From the NCBI RefSeq assembly GCF_004323735.1, contig NZ_CP036455.1:3901101-3965100 (forward strand): a stretch of DNA of 64,000 nt. Direction: 5' to 3'. Of this stretch, positions 1-8,068 are shown piece after piece (within the stretch, counting starts at the first letter, position 1; each line of letters begins with the position of its first letter). The notes under the pieces are model-generated. The model saw only the letters and a list, made by a program, of their open reading frames with translations. It had not been told where the DNA came from and made no database searches. This DNA comes from Streptomonospora litoralis (GTDB lineage: Bacteria; Actinomycetota; Actinomycetes; Streptosporangiales; Streptosporangiaceae). A program made the translations under genes and the position numbers.

Positions 1-407
1 TCATCGGCGGGCAGGTCCTCGCCGGCGACGAGTCCGTAGAGCGCGTCGCCGGGCAGGTGCACCAGGGGGTCCCAGGTCTGCGGACGCAACTCGGTGAGCT
101 GCCACAGGTCGGCGGAGACCCGGTTGCGCAGCATCTCCAGGTCGACTCGGTCGGCCGGGGGCAGCAGCAGGTCGTCGATCTCGTCCAGCGCGCCCAGGGC
201 GTCGGTGAGCACTCCCGCGCGCCGGGAGTCGGCGTCGGCGGAGTGGTCGGTGAGCCGGTCGCGGAAGCGGTGGTCGCCGAGGTCGTCGGCCCATTCGGGG
301 CCGTCCGCCAGCAGGGCGTCGAGGATGTTCTCGCCGACGGAGTGGAAGCGGTCCGTCATGGCGTTTGCGCCGGGGTCGGGCTGGTCGCGGGAAGGGTGAG
401 AACTCAT
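1..407 (-). CDS. DUF885 family protein, N-terminal part (cut by window edge)
   Basis: The minus-strand frame from ATG 407 stays open to base 1, so only about 135 N-terminal residues are visible. They begin MSSHPSRDQPDPGANAMTD and continue with acidic, helical sequence (ILDALLADGPEWADDLGDHR, then VDLEMLRNRVSADLWQL). This resembles the start of DUF885 proteins, which are large helical, metallopeptidase-like proteins with few characterised members. The catalytic HExxH-type region would lie outside the window, so activity cannot be judged. A second ATG at 359 (MTDRFHSVGEN) is a plausible alternative start. The gene is divergent from the cyclase gene at 523. Confidence 0.6.
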   Translation of the reverse strand, partial: MSSHPSRDQPDPGANAMTDRFHSVGENILDALLADGPEWADDLGDHRFRDRLTDHSADADSRRAGVLTDALGALDEIDDLLLPPADRVDLEMLRNRVSADLWQLTELRPQTWDPLVHLPGDALYGLVAGEDLPAD

Positions 408-522
408 CGACTGCTATCTTGCCTCCTCACCGCGCGCGATGCACCCCTTGTCAACAGGGCCGCGGGCGCCGGTGCCGGAAGCGGCCGCCGAGAAAGCGGC
501 ACCACCGAGTGTGAGGAGAGCC

Positions 523-1188
523 GTGCAGATCAACCGCATCGTCGACCTGAGCCGACCCGTGGGACCCGAGACCCAGGCTTTTCCCGGTGACCGGGAGCCC
601 AGTCTGGAGCGTTCGGCCACCGTGGCCGTCGAGGGCTACAACTCCACGGGTGTGCACATGAGCTCGCACAGCGGCACGCACGCCGACGCGCCCTACCACT
701 TCCTGGACGACGGGCCGCGGCTGGAGGAGCTGTCGCTGGGGCAGTTCACCGGCGCGGCCGTGGTGGTGGAGGCCACGGGCCGGGCCGACCGCTCCCCTAT
801 CACCGCCGAGGATCTGGCGCCCTGGCGGGAGCGGTTCGCGCCCGGGGCGGCGGTGCTGCTGCACACCGGGTGGGCGGACCATTACGGCACTTCGCGCTAC
901 TTCGACCACCCCTACCTCGCCGGGGACGCGGCGCGACTGCTGGTCGAGGCGGGGGTGCGGTGCGTGGGCATCGACGCGCCCAGTCCGGACTCGACACCGC
1001 ACGGCCCGCATCCCGAGGGCGACTGGGCGGCGCACATGAGTGTGCTGGGCGCGGGAGGCACCATCGTGGAGAACCTCTGCGGCCTGGAGCGCATCGACTT
1101 CGCCGATCCGCTGTTCGTCGCGCTGCCGATCCGCCTCAGCAGCGGAGACGGCGCGCCGGTGCGGGCCGTGGCCATGGGGTTCGGCTGA
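523..1188 (+). CDS. Cyclase-family metal-dependent hydrolase (kynurenine formamidase-like)
   Basis: A 221-residue cytosolic protein of the cyclase/KynB family. The signature HSGTHADAPYHF supplies H49, H53, D55 and H59, the expected divalent-metal ligands and catalytic histidine. GTG 523 is chosen because GAGGAG lies 5 bases upstream; an in-frame ATG at 439 would add a Pro/Ala-rich tail with no ribosome site. Family members hydrolyse N-formylkynurenine, isatin or similar amides. Tryptophan dioxygenase and kynureninase are encoded at 39-41 kb and no formamidase lies beside them, so this gene could supply the missing kynB step; that link is inference. It is convergent with cvnD across a strong hairpin. 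Confidence 0.8.
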   Translation: MQINRIVDLSRPVGPETQAFPGDREPSLERSATVAVEGYNSTGVHMSSHSGTHADAPYHFLDDGPRLEELSLGQFTGAAVVVEATGRADRSPITAEDLAPWRERFAPGAAVLLHTGWADHYGTSRYFDHPYLAGDAARLLVEAGVRCVGIDAPSPDSTPHGPHPEGDWAAHMSVLGAGGTIVENLCGLERIDFADPLFVALPIRLSSGDGAPVRAVAMGFG

Positions 1189-1234
1189 CCGCGGCCGGCG
1201 GTCGCGGCCACGCGGCGGCGCGTGGCGACCGCGC

Positions 1235-1276
1235 GCTCTCCCGGCCCGCCGCGGACGCGGTCGCGGCCGGGAGAGC
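1235..1276. terminator. Bidirectional terminator hairpin
   Basis: Perfect 12-bp inverted repeat GCTCTCCCGGCC / GGCCGGGAGAGC (1235-1246, 1265-1276) between the convergent cyclase and cvnD genes. A second GC-rich stem lies just upstream, near 1200-1230. Confidence 0.75.
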
Positions 1277-1278
1277 AC

Positions 1279-1869
1279 CTATCGCCAGGAGCCCTGTCCG
1301 CCGGTGGAGGTGGGCTGTCCGGCACCGCCGGGGTCGCCGACGGTGATGGCGTGCTCCACCAGCGTGATGAGCGTGGACTTGGTGGAGGCGCGGTCGCGTG
1401 CGTCGACCTGGACGATGGGGATCTCCGGGCTGAGGGTGAGCGCGTCGCGCACCTCCTGGGCCGCGTGCGGGTAGTACCCGTCGAACCCGTTGATCGCCAC
1501 GACGAAGGGCAGCCGCGCCTCTTCGAAGTAGTCGATAGCGGGGAAGCAGTCGGCCAGACGGCGGGTGTCGACCAGCACCACGGCCCCGATGGCACCTTTG
1601 ACCAGGTCGTCCCACATGAACCAGAAGCGGTGCTGGCCCGGCGTGCCGAACAGGTAGAGGATGAGGTCGGAGTCCAGCGAGACCCGGCCGAAGTCCATGG
1701 CCACCGTGGTGGTCTGCTTGTCCGGCGTCTTGGCGAGGTCGTCGACCCCGACGCTGGCGCTGGTCATGACCGCTTCGGTAGTCAGCGGCACGATCTCGGA
1801 GACGGAGCCGACGAACGTCGTCTTGCCTACACCGAAGCCTCCGGCGACGACGATCTTGACCGACGTCAT
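1279..1869 (-). CDS. cvnD: CvnD-type small GTPase of a conservon, 5' end displaced by an IS
   Basis: A 196-residue Ras-like GTPase, the last member of the conservon signalling module. The P-loop is GGFGVGKTT (residues 10-18) and FGTPGQ marks switch II. In conservons the GTPase acts with a sensor kinase, a roadblock protein and a DUF742 protein in a membrane complex. ATG 1869 is the first possible start left in this frame. The frame continues without a start codon for 12 codons up to the IS junction at 1906. Across the IS (base 3047 onward) it resumes to a GTG at 3064, giving MDFASSSAADEGG..., the usual CvnD N-terminus. The insertion therefore removed about 18 N-terminal residues and the original ribosome site. 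Only a weak GGCGAG precedes the new start. The GTPase core is intact. Confidence 0.85.
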   Translation of the reverse strand: MTSVKIVVAGGFGVGKTTFVGSVSEIVPLTTEAVMTSASVGVDDLAKTPDKQTTTVAMDFGRVSLDSDLILYLFGTPGQHRFWFMWDDLVKGAIGAVVLVDTRRLADCFPAIDYFEEARLPFVVAINGFDGYYPHAAQEVRDALTLSPEIPIVQVDARDRASTKSTLITLVEHAITVGDPGGAGQPTSTGGQGSWR

Positions 1870-1906
1870 CGCACTCGCCGCGGCACCGCCCTCGTCGGCC
1901 GCGCTA

Positions 1907-1931
1907 GTGTTCTGCGCCTGAAATCCGTTTC
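1907..1931 (+). repeat. IS630 left terminal inverted repeat
   Basis: 25-bp end beginning GTGTTCTGCGCC, an exact reverse complement of 3021-3045. CTGAAA (1918-1923) and TAGGCT (1939-1944) could form a weak transposase promoter reading inward. Confidence 0.9.
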
Positions 1932-1950
1932 ATAAGTGTAGGCTTCGGAG

Positions 1951-3048
1951 ATGGTGAAGACGGGTCGGCCGAAGAAGGCCGAGTTGACGGTGACCGAGGC
2001 CGACCGCCGGGAGCTGGTGCGCGGGGCGCGGGCGGCGACCTCGACCCAGGCCTACGCGTTGCGCTGCCGGATTGTCTTGGCATGCGCGGAGCCCGAGGCG
2101 TTCAACAAGGACGTGGCCGCCGAGTTGGGGATCTCTGTGCCGACCGTGGCCAAGTGGCGGGGCCGGTTCATCGAGCACGGCCTGGCCGGGCTGGCCGATG
2201 AGCCCCGGCCGGGCCGGCCGCCCTCGATCCTGCTCGACCAGGTCCAGCAGGTCGTCGAACTGACCCTGGAGCAGACCCCGCCCGATGCCACCCATTGGTC
2301 GCGGGCCTCGATGGCGCGGCGCAGCGGGCTGAGCCGGTCGACCATCGGGCGGATCTGGCGGCACTTCGACCTGAAGCCGCACCGCACCGAGGGCTTCAAG
2401 ATCTCCACCGACCCGCTGTTCGTGGAGAAGGTGGTCGACGTGGTCGGGCTGTATCACAACCCGCCCGAGCGGGCGGTGGTGCTGTGCGTGGACGAGAAGT
2501 CGCAGATGCAGGCCCTGGACCGCTCCCAGCCGGTGCTGCCGATGATGCCGAGTGCGCCCGAACGGGTCACCCACGACTACGTCCGCCACGGCACCACCAG
2601 CCTGTTCGCCGCCTTCAACATCGCCGACGGCACCGTCATCACCGAGCTGCACCGCCGGCACCGCGCGGCCGAGTTCAAGAAGTTCCTCATCAGCATCGAC
2701 AAGGCGGTCCCGGCCGAGTTGGACATCCACTTGGTCTGCGACAACTACGCCACGCACAAGACCCCGCTGATCCACCAGTGGCTGGCCCGCCATCCACGCT
2801 TCCATGTGCACTTCACCCCGACCGGTTCCTCCTGGATCAACCAGGTCGAGCGCTGGTTCGGCTATCTCACTGCCCAGCTCACCCGCCGCGGGGTGCACAA
2901 GAGCGTGGCCGCGCTGGAGAAGGACGTGCGCGATTGGATCGAGCGGTGGAACACCGAGCCTCGCCCGTTCGTCTGGCGCAAGACCGCCGAAGAGGTCCTC
3001 GACTCCCTCGCCAGATATCTGAAACGGATTTCAGGCGCAGAACACTAG
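1951..3048 (+). CDS. IS630-family transposase
   Basis: A 365-residue DDE transposase. An N-terminal helix-turn-helix region (about 30-150) includes the KDVAAELGISVPTVAKWR helices. The catalytic triad is visible: D181 in CVDEKSQ, D264 in CDNYATHK and E300 in NQVERWFG, with the 35-residue D-E spacing usual for IS630. Length is normal and there is no frameshift. The last codons lie in the right inverted repeat, and the stop codon TAG is completed by the duplicated TA plus the flanking G, so the element carries no stop of its own in this frame. GGAG lies directly against ATG 1951, too close for a normal ribosome site, so translation may start on a nearly leaderless transcript. Confidence 0.95.
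   Translation: MVKTGRPKKAELTVTEADRRELVRGARAATSTQAYALRCRIVLACAEPEAFNKDVAAELGISVPTVAKWRGRFIEHGLAGLADEPRPGRPPSILLDQVQQVVELTLEQTPPDATHWSRASMARRSGLSRSTIGRIWRHFDLKPHRTEGFKISTDPLFVEKVVDVVGLYHNPPERAVVLCVDEKSQMQALDRSQPVLPMMPSAPERVTHDYVRHGTTSLFAAFNIADGTVITELHRRHRAAEFKKFLISIDKAVPAELDIHLVCDNYATHKTPLIHQWLARHPRFHVHFTPTGSSWINQVERWFGYLTAQLTRRGVHKSVAALEKDVRDWIERWNTEPRPFVWRKTAEEVLDSLARYLKRISGAEH
3021..3045 (-). repeat. IS630 right terminal inverted repeat
   Basis: 25-bp end, the exact reverse complement of the left repeat. It also encodes the C-terminal residues KRISGAEH of the transposase. Confidence 0.9.
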
Positions 3049-3533
3049 AGCTTGCGAAGTCCACTGAGCACCCTTTCAAGAAGGTTGGCGTTGGGCCGAC
3101 TGTCGGTGTTGATCGACGACCTGATCTGCACCAGTCCTTGTTCGGACATGTCTGCGACGAGGACCTGCGCTACCCCGAGCGGGATGCGCAGGAGCGCCGA
3201 GACCTCGGCCACGGAGCGCCATTCGCGGCACAGGTCGCTGATGGCCTGGCATTCGGGGGTGAGGGTCCCCGACTCGTTGCGCGCCGTGTCCGTCGAGGAG
3301 ATCAGGGTCTCCAGCGGCAGCTGGGACTTCGGCTTGGTGCGCCCCTTGGTCACAGCGTAAGGCCGCACCAGGGAGCTGGGGGAGCTGTTGGCCGCCGCCT
3401 GCTGGTCGGCGTTGTTCTGGGTCGGTCGTGGAACATCCGCGCCGCTCGGACCGGCCGCCGGCGACCTGGAGGCGCCGGCGGGCTGCTGCCCGAACCACGA
3501 AGCGCTCCCGGCATCTCGACTGTGAGGTGCCAC
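3045..3533 (-). CDS. cvnC: CvnC-type DUF742 protein
   Basis: A 162-residue DUF742 protein. The N-terminal 50 residues are Ala/Pro/Gln-rich and probably disordered. The conserved domain starts at SSLVRPYAVTKGRT and contains a winged-helix-like stretch (WRSVAEVSALLRIPLGVAQV). The C-terminus LLERVLSGLRKL is characteristic of the family. GTG 3533 is chosen because AGGAGG lies 5 bases upstream; a longer frame to 3653 would overlap cvnB by about 100 bases. The IS inserted exactly at the TA of the TAG stop and regenerated TAG, so the protein is unchanged. DUF742 proteins probably link the roadblock protein and the GTPase in conservon complexes. Confidence 0.9.
   Translation of the reverse strand: MAPHSRDAGSASWFGQQPAGASRSPAAGPSGADVPRPTQNNADQQAAANSSPSSLVRPYAVTKGRTKPKSQLPLETLISSTDTARNESGTLTPECQAISDLCREWRSVAEVSALLRIPLGVAQVLVADMSEQGLVQIRSSINTDSRPNANLLERVLSGLRKL
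3046..3064 (-). other. cvnD: Stranded 5' fragment of cvnD
   Basis: GTG at 3064-3062 followed by GAC TTC GCA AGC TCT reads MDFASS, the typical first residues of CvnD proteins, and would have overlapped the end of cvnC. The IS begins directly after it, so this start now drives a chimeric frame into the IS (to about 2879). Deleting the IS and one TA copy restores an uninterrupted frame into the gene at 1869. Confidence 0.85.
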
Positions 3534-3556
3534 CACTTCCTCCTGTCGGTGGTGGT

Positions 3557-3958
3557 TCAGTGGATTCCCGAGGTACGCGCCGCCGGAGTCAGCGCACGCC
3601 CCGCCCGCTCGACGAGCAGGGTCATCTCGTAGGCGACGAGGCCGAGATCGCACTCGGCGGCCGCGAGAACAGCGAGGCAGGAGCCGTCGCTGATGGACAT
3701 GATCAGCAGCAGGCCCCGCTCCATCTCCACGACGGTCTGCGAGACGGCGCCGCCTTCGAAGACGCGCGAGGCGCCCTGGGTGAGGCTGGAGAGCCCGGAG
3801 GCGATCGCAGCCAACTGGTCGGCCCGGTCTGCGGGGAAACCGGTCGAGGAGGCGAGGGGGAGCCCGTCCGACGAGACGACGATCGCGTGCGCGACGTCCG
3901 GCACTCGATTTGCGAAGTCAGTGATCAGCCAGTTGAGCTCGTTCACCGGTTGATTCAT
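3557..3958 (-). CDS. cvnB: CvnB-type roadblock/LC7 protein
   Basis: A 133-residue roadblock/LC7-domain protein beginning MNQPVNELNWLITDFANRVP. The core strands AIVVSSDGLPLASS and LLLIMSISDGSCLAVLA match the MglB-like fold, which acts on a partner Ras-like GTPase. In conservons the partner is CvnD, here behind the IS. It lies 217 bases downstream of cvnA and 23 bases upstream of cvnC in the same direction. Confidence 0.92.
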   Translation of the reverse strand: MNQPVNELNWLITDFANRVPDVAHAIVVSSDGLPLASSTGFPADRADQLAAIASGLSSLTQGASRVFEGGAVSQTVVEMERGLLLIMSISDGSCLAVLAAAECDLGLVAYEMTLLVERAGRALTPAARTSGIH

Positions 3959-4175
3959 CTGCTCTCCTGTCCATTCCGGCCGGGGGATCGACCTCGGCCC
4001 GCGGGCCTTGCGTCGGCCGAGTGGGCTCCTGTAGTGACCTTATTCGGTTGCTTGTCGCTCATCATCACCGGAGGTGCGGATGATGCTATTCCATCGCTGA
4101 TCCGTGATATGTCGGGACCCCGCGCCGGAGGCCGGCGGCGAGCCGCAGCGCGCCCGACCGTACCCGCCTTGAGCA

Positions 4176-7100
4176 CTAGTTCTCCTCGTTCGGCATGTCG
4201 CCGACCTGGTTGCGGCCTTCGCGGACCCCGCGCTGGAAGCCCGAGAAGCGGTTGCGCACCCGATCGGCGGACCGGGTCGGGACCTGCTTGACGTTCTCCG
4301 GCGTGGGAGCCGTTCCGGGCACAAGGTTTGCCTTAGGAACGCGTTTTGGCAAGCCCGAAGTGGTGAGTCCGCCCGCCATGGGCTCGGCGACGGTCTGCGC
4401 CGCCTGCCATCCGCGGTCGGCCTCGGAACGCCAGTCGTCCTCGGTGCGGTAGGGCTGCTGCGCAGCGGAGTCGGTGCTTTCCTGGGGCTGGGGAGCGTCG
4501 TGCGCGCCGGGGCTCTGCATGTGCTGACCACCCTGTCGCCCCGAGTAACCGTTGGCGCTCGCCGGCTCGGCGGAGTCGTATCGCGGCCGCTGGTGGTCCG
4601 AGGAGCCGCGCTGCGGCTGGTCGGCACGGCCCCGCCCGTCTCCGGCCCCCGTGCCCTGGTCGGCGCCGAAGCGCGGCAGCGGTCCGGTCTCGGGCTCGGT
4701 CGCGGGTCCGCCGCTGCGGCGGCGGAACCAGTTGGACTCTATGGCGTCGAAGATCGGCAGGGTCTCCGAGCCGCCCTCGGGCGAAGGCGGGACAACGGTG
4801 TTCTGCCCGGCGCCCCCGCCTCCGTAGCGCCGCGAGAGGTAGGCGGTGGAGCCGTGGCCTTCGCGGTTCTCGGGCTCGCCCCACTCGGCCCGGCCCGCCT
4901 CGGCGCGGGCGGGCTCGCTGTTGGAGTCCGCCGAGCCGCCGGACTGGTACGGCTGCTGCCCGTTGGCGCCGTTCGCCCAGCCGTGCTCGGCCGGTCCCGA
5001 CTGCGACGCCCAGGGGTTCGCCTCTTCGGCGGGCCGGGCGAAGGGCTGGGAGGGCGGGCCGCTGGGGCGCTGCTCCTGGGGCCGCTGCTGCTGGGACTGC
5101 GACGGCTGCTGCGCCTGCTGCTGGTCGTGCCGACGCCGGCCGGTGTCCCAGGCGTCCCAGTGGGGCTCGGCGGACTGCTGCTCGGCGCGGGGCGGTTCGG
5201 CCGACTGCGGGTGCTGCTGGGGCTGGTGGTGCTGCGGCGGAGCGGCCGGCGGCTCGGGCCGACTCGGCTCGGAGTGCCCGGGCGGCACGTTCCAACCGCT
5301 GCCGGACCACAGGTCCTCACCGCTGGGCGGGTGCTCCTCGGCGGCCCCTCCGGCGCGGTTGAGCCCCGGTTCGCGCTTGGGCAGCTGCGGCTGGGCACCG
5401 GTGTCGCGCCGCTCTCCCCAGATGGAGGGCTCGGGCGGGGCGGGGTTGGCGGCGAAGGCGGCGGCGGCCTCGGCGTAGGTGTCGGGCGCGCCGGGCGCGC
5501 CGGGGGACTCCAGGGCCGGCTGCGGCTCGACCGGCGTGATCAGCAGGTCCGGCGGGAAGGCCGCGGTGGCGGTGACGCCGCCGTTGTGCGCTTGGTCCAG
5601 TCGGACGCGGATGCCGTGGCGGGCGGCCAGGCGGCTGACCACGAACAGGCCCATGCGGCGCGAGACGCCGACGTCGATGACCGGCGGCTGGGCCAGGCGC
5701 TCGTTGACGGTGCGGATCTCCTCGGGCGGCATGCCGATGCCGCTGTCGGTGACCTCCACGCGCACCCCGCCGTCGTCCAGGACCTGGGCGGTGACCGCGA
5801 CCTGGGAGTCGTTGGAGGAGAAGGAGGTCGCGTTCTCGACCAGCTCGGCGACCAGGTGGATGACGTCGTTGACCGGGCGCCCCAGCACGGAGATGTGCGA
5901 GGGCGCGCGCACGTTGATGCGCTCGTACTCCTCGACCTCGGAGATCGCACCGCGCAGCACGTCGACCAGCGGGACGGGCTGGGCCCACTTGCGGGTGTTG
6001 TCCTGACCGGAGAGGACCAGGAGGTTCTCGTTGTTGCGCCGCATACGGGTGGCGAGGTGGTCCAGCTGGAACAGGTCGGAGAGCCGCTCGGAGTCCTGCT
6101 CGCCCTGCTCCAGGCCGTCGATCAGGCGCAACTGGCGTTCCACCAGCGTCTGGCTGCGCCGGGAGAGGTTGACGAACATCGCGTTGACGTTGCTGCGCAG
6201 GGCGGCCTCGTCGGAGGCCAGGGTCAGCGCCACGCGGTGGACCTCGTCGAAGGAGCGTGCGACCTCGCCGATCTCGTCGCGGGAACTGACCTCGATCGGT
6301 TTGACGTCGATCTCGCCGGAGGCCGAACTGGACTCCTGCATGCGCGCGATCGCTCCGGGCAGGTCGTCCTCGGCGATGCGCAGCGCGCCCTCGCGCAGCG
6401 AGCGCAGCGGCCGCACCAGGGAGCGCACCACGACCGACGTCAGGGTGAAAACGGCGACGAGGACGATCAGGACGAGGATCGATTCGGCGACGGCGCGGCT
6501 CAGCGCGCCGGCGCTGAGGGTGGCGGCCTGGGACCGCACCGAGGTGGCCAGGTTCGACTCGATCTGGGACATCCGGTCGAGCACGACCCCGGCGGCCTCT
6601 TGGTATTCCTGAGGGGTGTCGCCGGAGGTCAGACCGCTGATCTGCTGGTCTTCGCGGGCGCGGGTGATGACGCGCAGCCGGGTGGTGGCCATCTGGCTGA
6701 CCTCGGCGCCGACGAACGTCTCCTCGTACATCTGGCGCTGGTCGGTGGTGGCGCTGTTGCGGAAGTTGGCGCGCTCGTTCTCGAAGGTCGCCCGGCTGTC
6801 CTCGATCTCGGAGCGGATGCCCTCGGACATGCTGCCGCGGATCAGCGAGTGCAGCATCAGCGCGCCCTCGTAGGAGAGCTGCTCGCGCGCCTTGGCCACA
6901 CCGGTGAGGGCGCGCACGCTCGACCGGAGCTCGGTGTCGCTCGTGCCTTCGGCGATGGTCTGGTTGAAGCCGGAGAGGGAGTCGAGGATCTGGGTGTACT
7001 TGGTGACCATCGGCAGCACGGTCAGGCGGGTGTTCTGCACCTCGTCGCGCACCCGGTCGAGGTTGCCGAGGCTGTCCTGCATGCTCTGCAGCCGCGTCGC

Positions 7101-7562
7101 CGTCAGCTGGCTGCCGGGATCGCCCAGCCCGTCGATGAGGCTCTGCACACGCTGCTCGGCCTGCCGGCTCTCCTGGATCTGCTCCTGGAGCGTCTCCAGC
7201 GAGTCCTGCGAGCGCTCCTCGAAATTCGGGTCGTCGGCGATGTATGCCGCCGCCATCACGCGCTCGCGCCCCAGCTCGGTCGCCAGGTCGACGACGGCCT
7301 CGCCCAGTGCGGCCGCCCCCTCGATCCGGTCGTAGGAGACCGTGTTGACGACACTCTCCGAGATCCGCAGGCCGCCCAGCACGAGGGCGACCGCCGTGGG
7401 GATCACGATGAGGGCGATCAACCGGGGCCGCACGCGCCATTCGCGCGGCGACCACCAGCGCGGCCGGGCCTCCGCCGGCGCGGCGGCGCGGTCGGCCTGC
7501 GGACCGCCGGGAGCGGCGCCGCCTCCGTCATCTGTCGCTCGTGTCGACACGGACCCTCGCAA
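4176..7562 (-). CDS. cvnA: CvnA-type NIT-domain sensor histidine kinase
   Basis: A very long (1128 residues) membrane kinase. In order: a cytosolic tail, a first membrane helix at about 47-66 (LIALIVIPTAVALVLGG), an extracellular NIT (nitrate/nitrite-sensing-like) domain to about 340, a second helix at about 358-380, a HAMP linker, a dimerisation segment (LDHLATRMRRNNENLLVL) and a HATPase domain (N box ELVENATSF near 575, G box DSGIGMP near 606). The last roughly 400 residues are a Pro/Gln/Gly/Ser-rich tail, as in other conservon kinases. TTG 7562 is the longest start, but GTG 7550, with GAGGG three bases upstream, fits better. It heads the conservon operon. The ligand cannot be read from sequence. 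Confidence 0.9.
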   Translation of the reverse strand: MRGSVSTRATDDGGGAAPGGPQADRAAAPAEARPRWWSPREWRVRPRLIALIVIPTAVALVLGGLRISESVVNTVSYDRIEGAAALGEAVVDLATELGRERVMAAAYIADDPNFEERSQDSLETLQEQIQESRQAEQRVQSLIDGLGDPGSQLTATRLQSMQDSLGNLDRVRDEVQNTRLTVLPMVTKYTQILDSLSGFNQTIAEGTSDTELRSSVRALTGVAKAREQLSYEGALMLHSLIRGSMSEGIRSEIEDSRATFENERANFRNSATTDQRQMYEETFVGAEVSQMATTRLRVITRAREDQQISGLTSGDTPQEYQEAAGVVLDRMSQIESNLATSVRSQAATLSAGALSRAVAESILVLIVLVAVFTLTSVVVRSLVRPLRSLREGALRIAEDDLPGAIARMQESSSASGEIDVKPIEVSSRDEIGEVARSFDEVHRVALTLASDEAALRSNVNAMFVNLSRRSQTLVERQLRLIDGLEQGEQDSERLSDLFQLDHLATRMRRNNENLLVLSGQDNTRKWAQPVPLVDVLRGAISEVEEYERINVRAPSHISVLGRPVNDVIHLVAELVENATSFSSNDSQVAVTAQVLDDGGVRVEVTDSGIGMPPEEIRTVNERLAQPPVIDVGVSRRMGLFVVSRLAARHGIRVRLDQAHNGGVTATAAFPPDLLITPVEPQPALESPGAPGAPDTYAEAAAAFAANPAPPEPSIWGERRDTGAQPQLPKREPGLNRAGGAAEEHPPSGEDLWSGSGWNVPPGHSEPSRPEPPAAPPQHHQPQQHPQSAEPPRAEQQSAEPHWDAWDTGRRRHDQQQAQQPSQSQQQRPQEQRPSGPPSQPFARPAEEANPWASQSGPAEHGWANGANGQQPYQSGGSADSNSEPARAEAGRAEWGEPENREGHGSTAYLSRRYGGGGAGQNTVVPPSPEGGSETLPIFDAIESNWFRRRSGGPATEPETGPLPRFGADQGTGAGDGRGRADQPQRGSSDHQRPRYDSAEPASANGYSGRQGGQHMQSPGAHDAPQPQESTDSAAQQPYRTEDDWRSEADRGWQAAQTVAEPMAGGLTTSGLPKRVPKANLVPGTAPTPENVKQVPTRSADRVRNRFSGFQRGVREGRNQVGDMPNEEN

Positions 7563-7749
7563 CCTTTCCTGGTTCCCGCCTCAACCGCCGGATTCCTGTT
7601 CCCCGTGGGCGATGCCGGATCCGAAAAGGCCCTCAGGGGCCTGCGTGACTCCGGATGAACCCGATTGGGCCTGCCGCGCGCGGCGGTGTGCGCGGAATAG
7701 AGTGGGGTTCCGCGCCCGGGCGCACCCTCAGGGGGAATGAAGAGGCGTT

Positions 7750-7776
7750 GTGCACCATAAACCAAAAATGGTGCAC
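7750..7776. promoter_or_regulatory. 9-bp inverted repeat, operator-like
   Basis: GTGCACCAT and ATGGTGCAC flank a 9-base A-rich loop (AAACCAAAA), about 190 bases upstream of cvnA. Exact symmetry and an A-rich centre in a GC-rich genome suggest a protein-binding dyad more than a terminator. Confidence 0.45.
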
Positions 7777-7893
7777 GTGAGGTTGATAGCGTATCAATCC
7801 GCGCAGATGCCGCACCTCGCGCCGACGGACGCGAGCCGTCCGCGTACCAGCCGCCGTGAGCGCGGCAGCGCCGCCACCAGGCTGGACCCGCAG

Positions 7894-7946
7894 GTTATGT
7901 ACCGCCGAGACGGCCGGTATCGGTCCCCCGGAATCCCATACATAAC
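7894..7946. promoter_or_regulatory. 8-bp inverted repeat followed by a T run
   Basis: GTTATGTA (7894-7901) and TACATAAC (7939-7946) are exact reverse complements spaced by 37 bases and followed by TTTTT. It could be a terminator for plus-strand transcription or a binding site; there is no plus-strand gene immediately before it. Confidence 0.35.
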
Positions 7947-8068
7947 TTTTTGGACACGCCGCCGACATTGCGTGAATCGACGGCGGCGCCGTGTCATCGG
8001 TCCTGGTGAGAGCGGTGGCGCCGGGAAGAGCGGGAATCCGCCCGATGCCGGGCCGCGCGGAGCCGGGG

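Larger units (their letters stand above)
1907..3045 (+). mobile_element. Complete IS630-family insertion sequence
   Basis: An 1139-bp element with perfect 25-bp terminal inverted repeats (1907-1931 and 3021-3045), flanked by a TA duplication (1905-1906 and 3046-3047), the hallmark of IS630/Tc1-mariner transposition. It carries one intact transposase gene on the plus strand, opposite to the host operon. Perfect ends and an intact DDE gene suggest a recent, possibly still mobile copy. It sits in the overlap of cvnC and cvnD. Confidence 0.95.
7563..8068. other. Gene-free stretch upstream of cvnA
   Basis: About 500 bases with no convincing coding frame. It holds the two inverted repeats listed separately (7750-7776 and 7894-7946) and presumably the cvnA promoter, although no clear -35/-10 pair was found. 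Confidence 0.5.

Noticed and set aside
439-522. N-terminal extension of the cyclase gene from ATG 439
   Set aside because: Adds a Pro/Ala-rich segment before the conserved start and has no ribosome site; GTG 523 has GAGGAG at the right distance.
4500-7658. Long plus-strand open frame (1052 codons) opposite cvnA
   Set aside because: An antisense frame of a high-GC gene; low-complexity Arg/Gly/Val/Leu content, no domain and no ribosome site. The opposite strand encodes a clear kinase.
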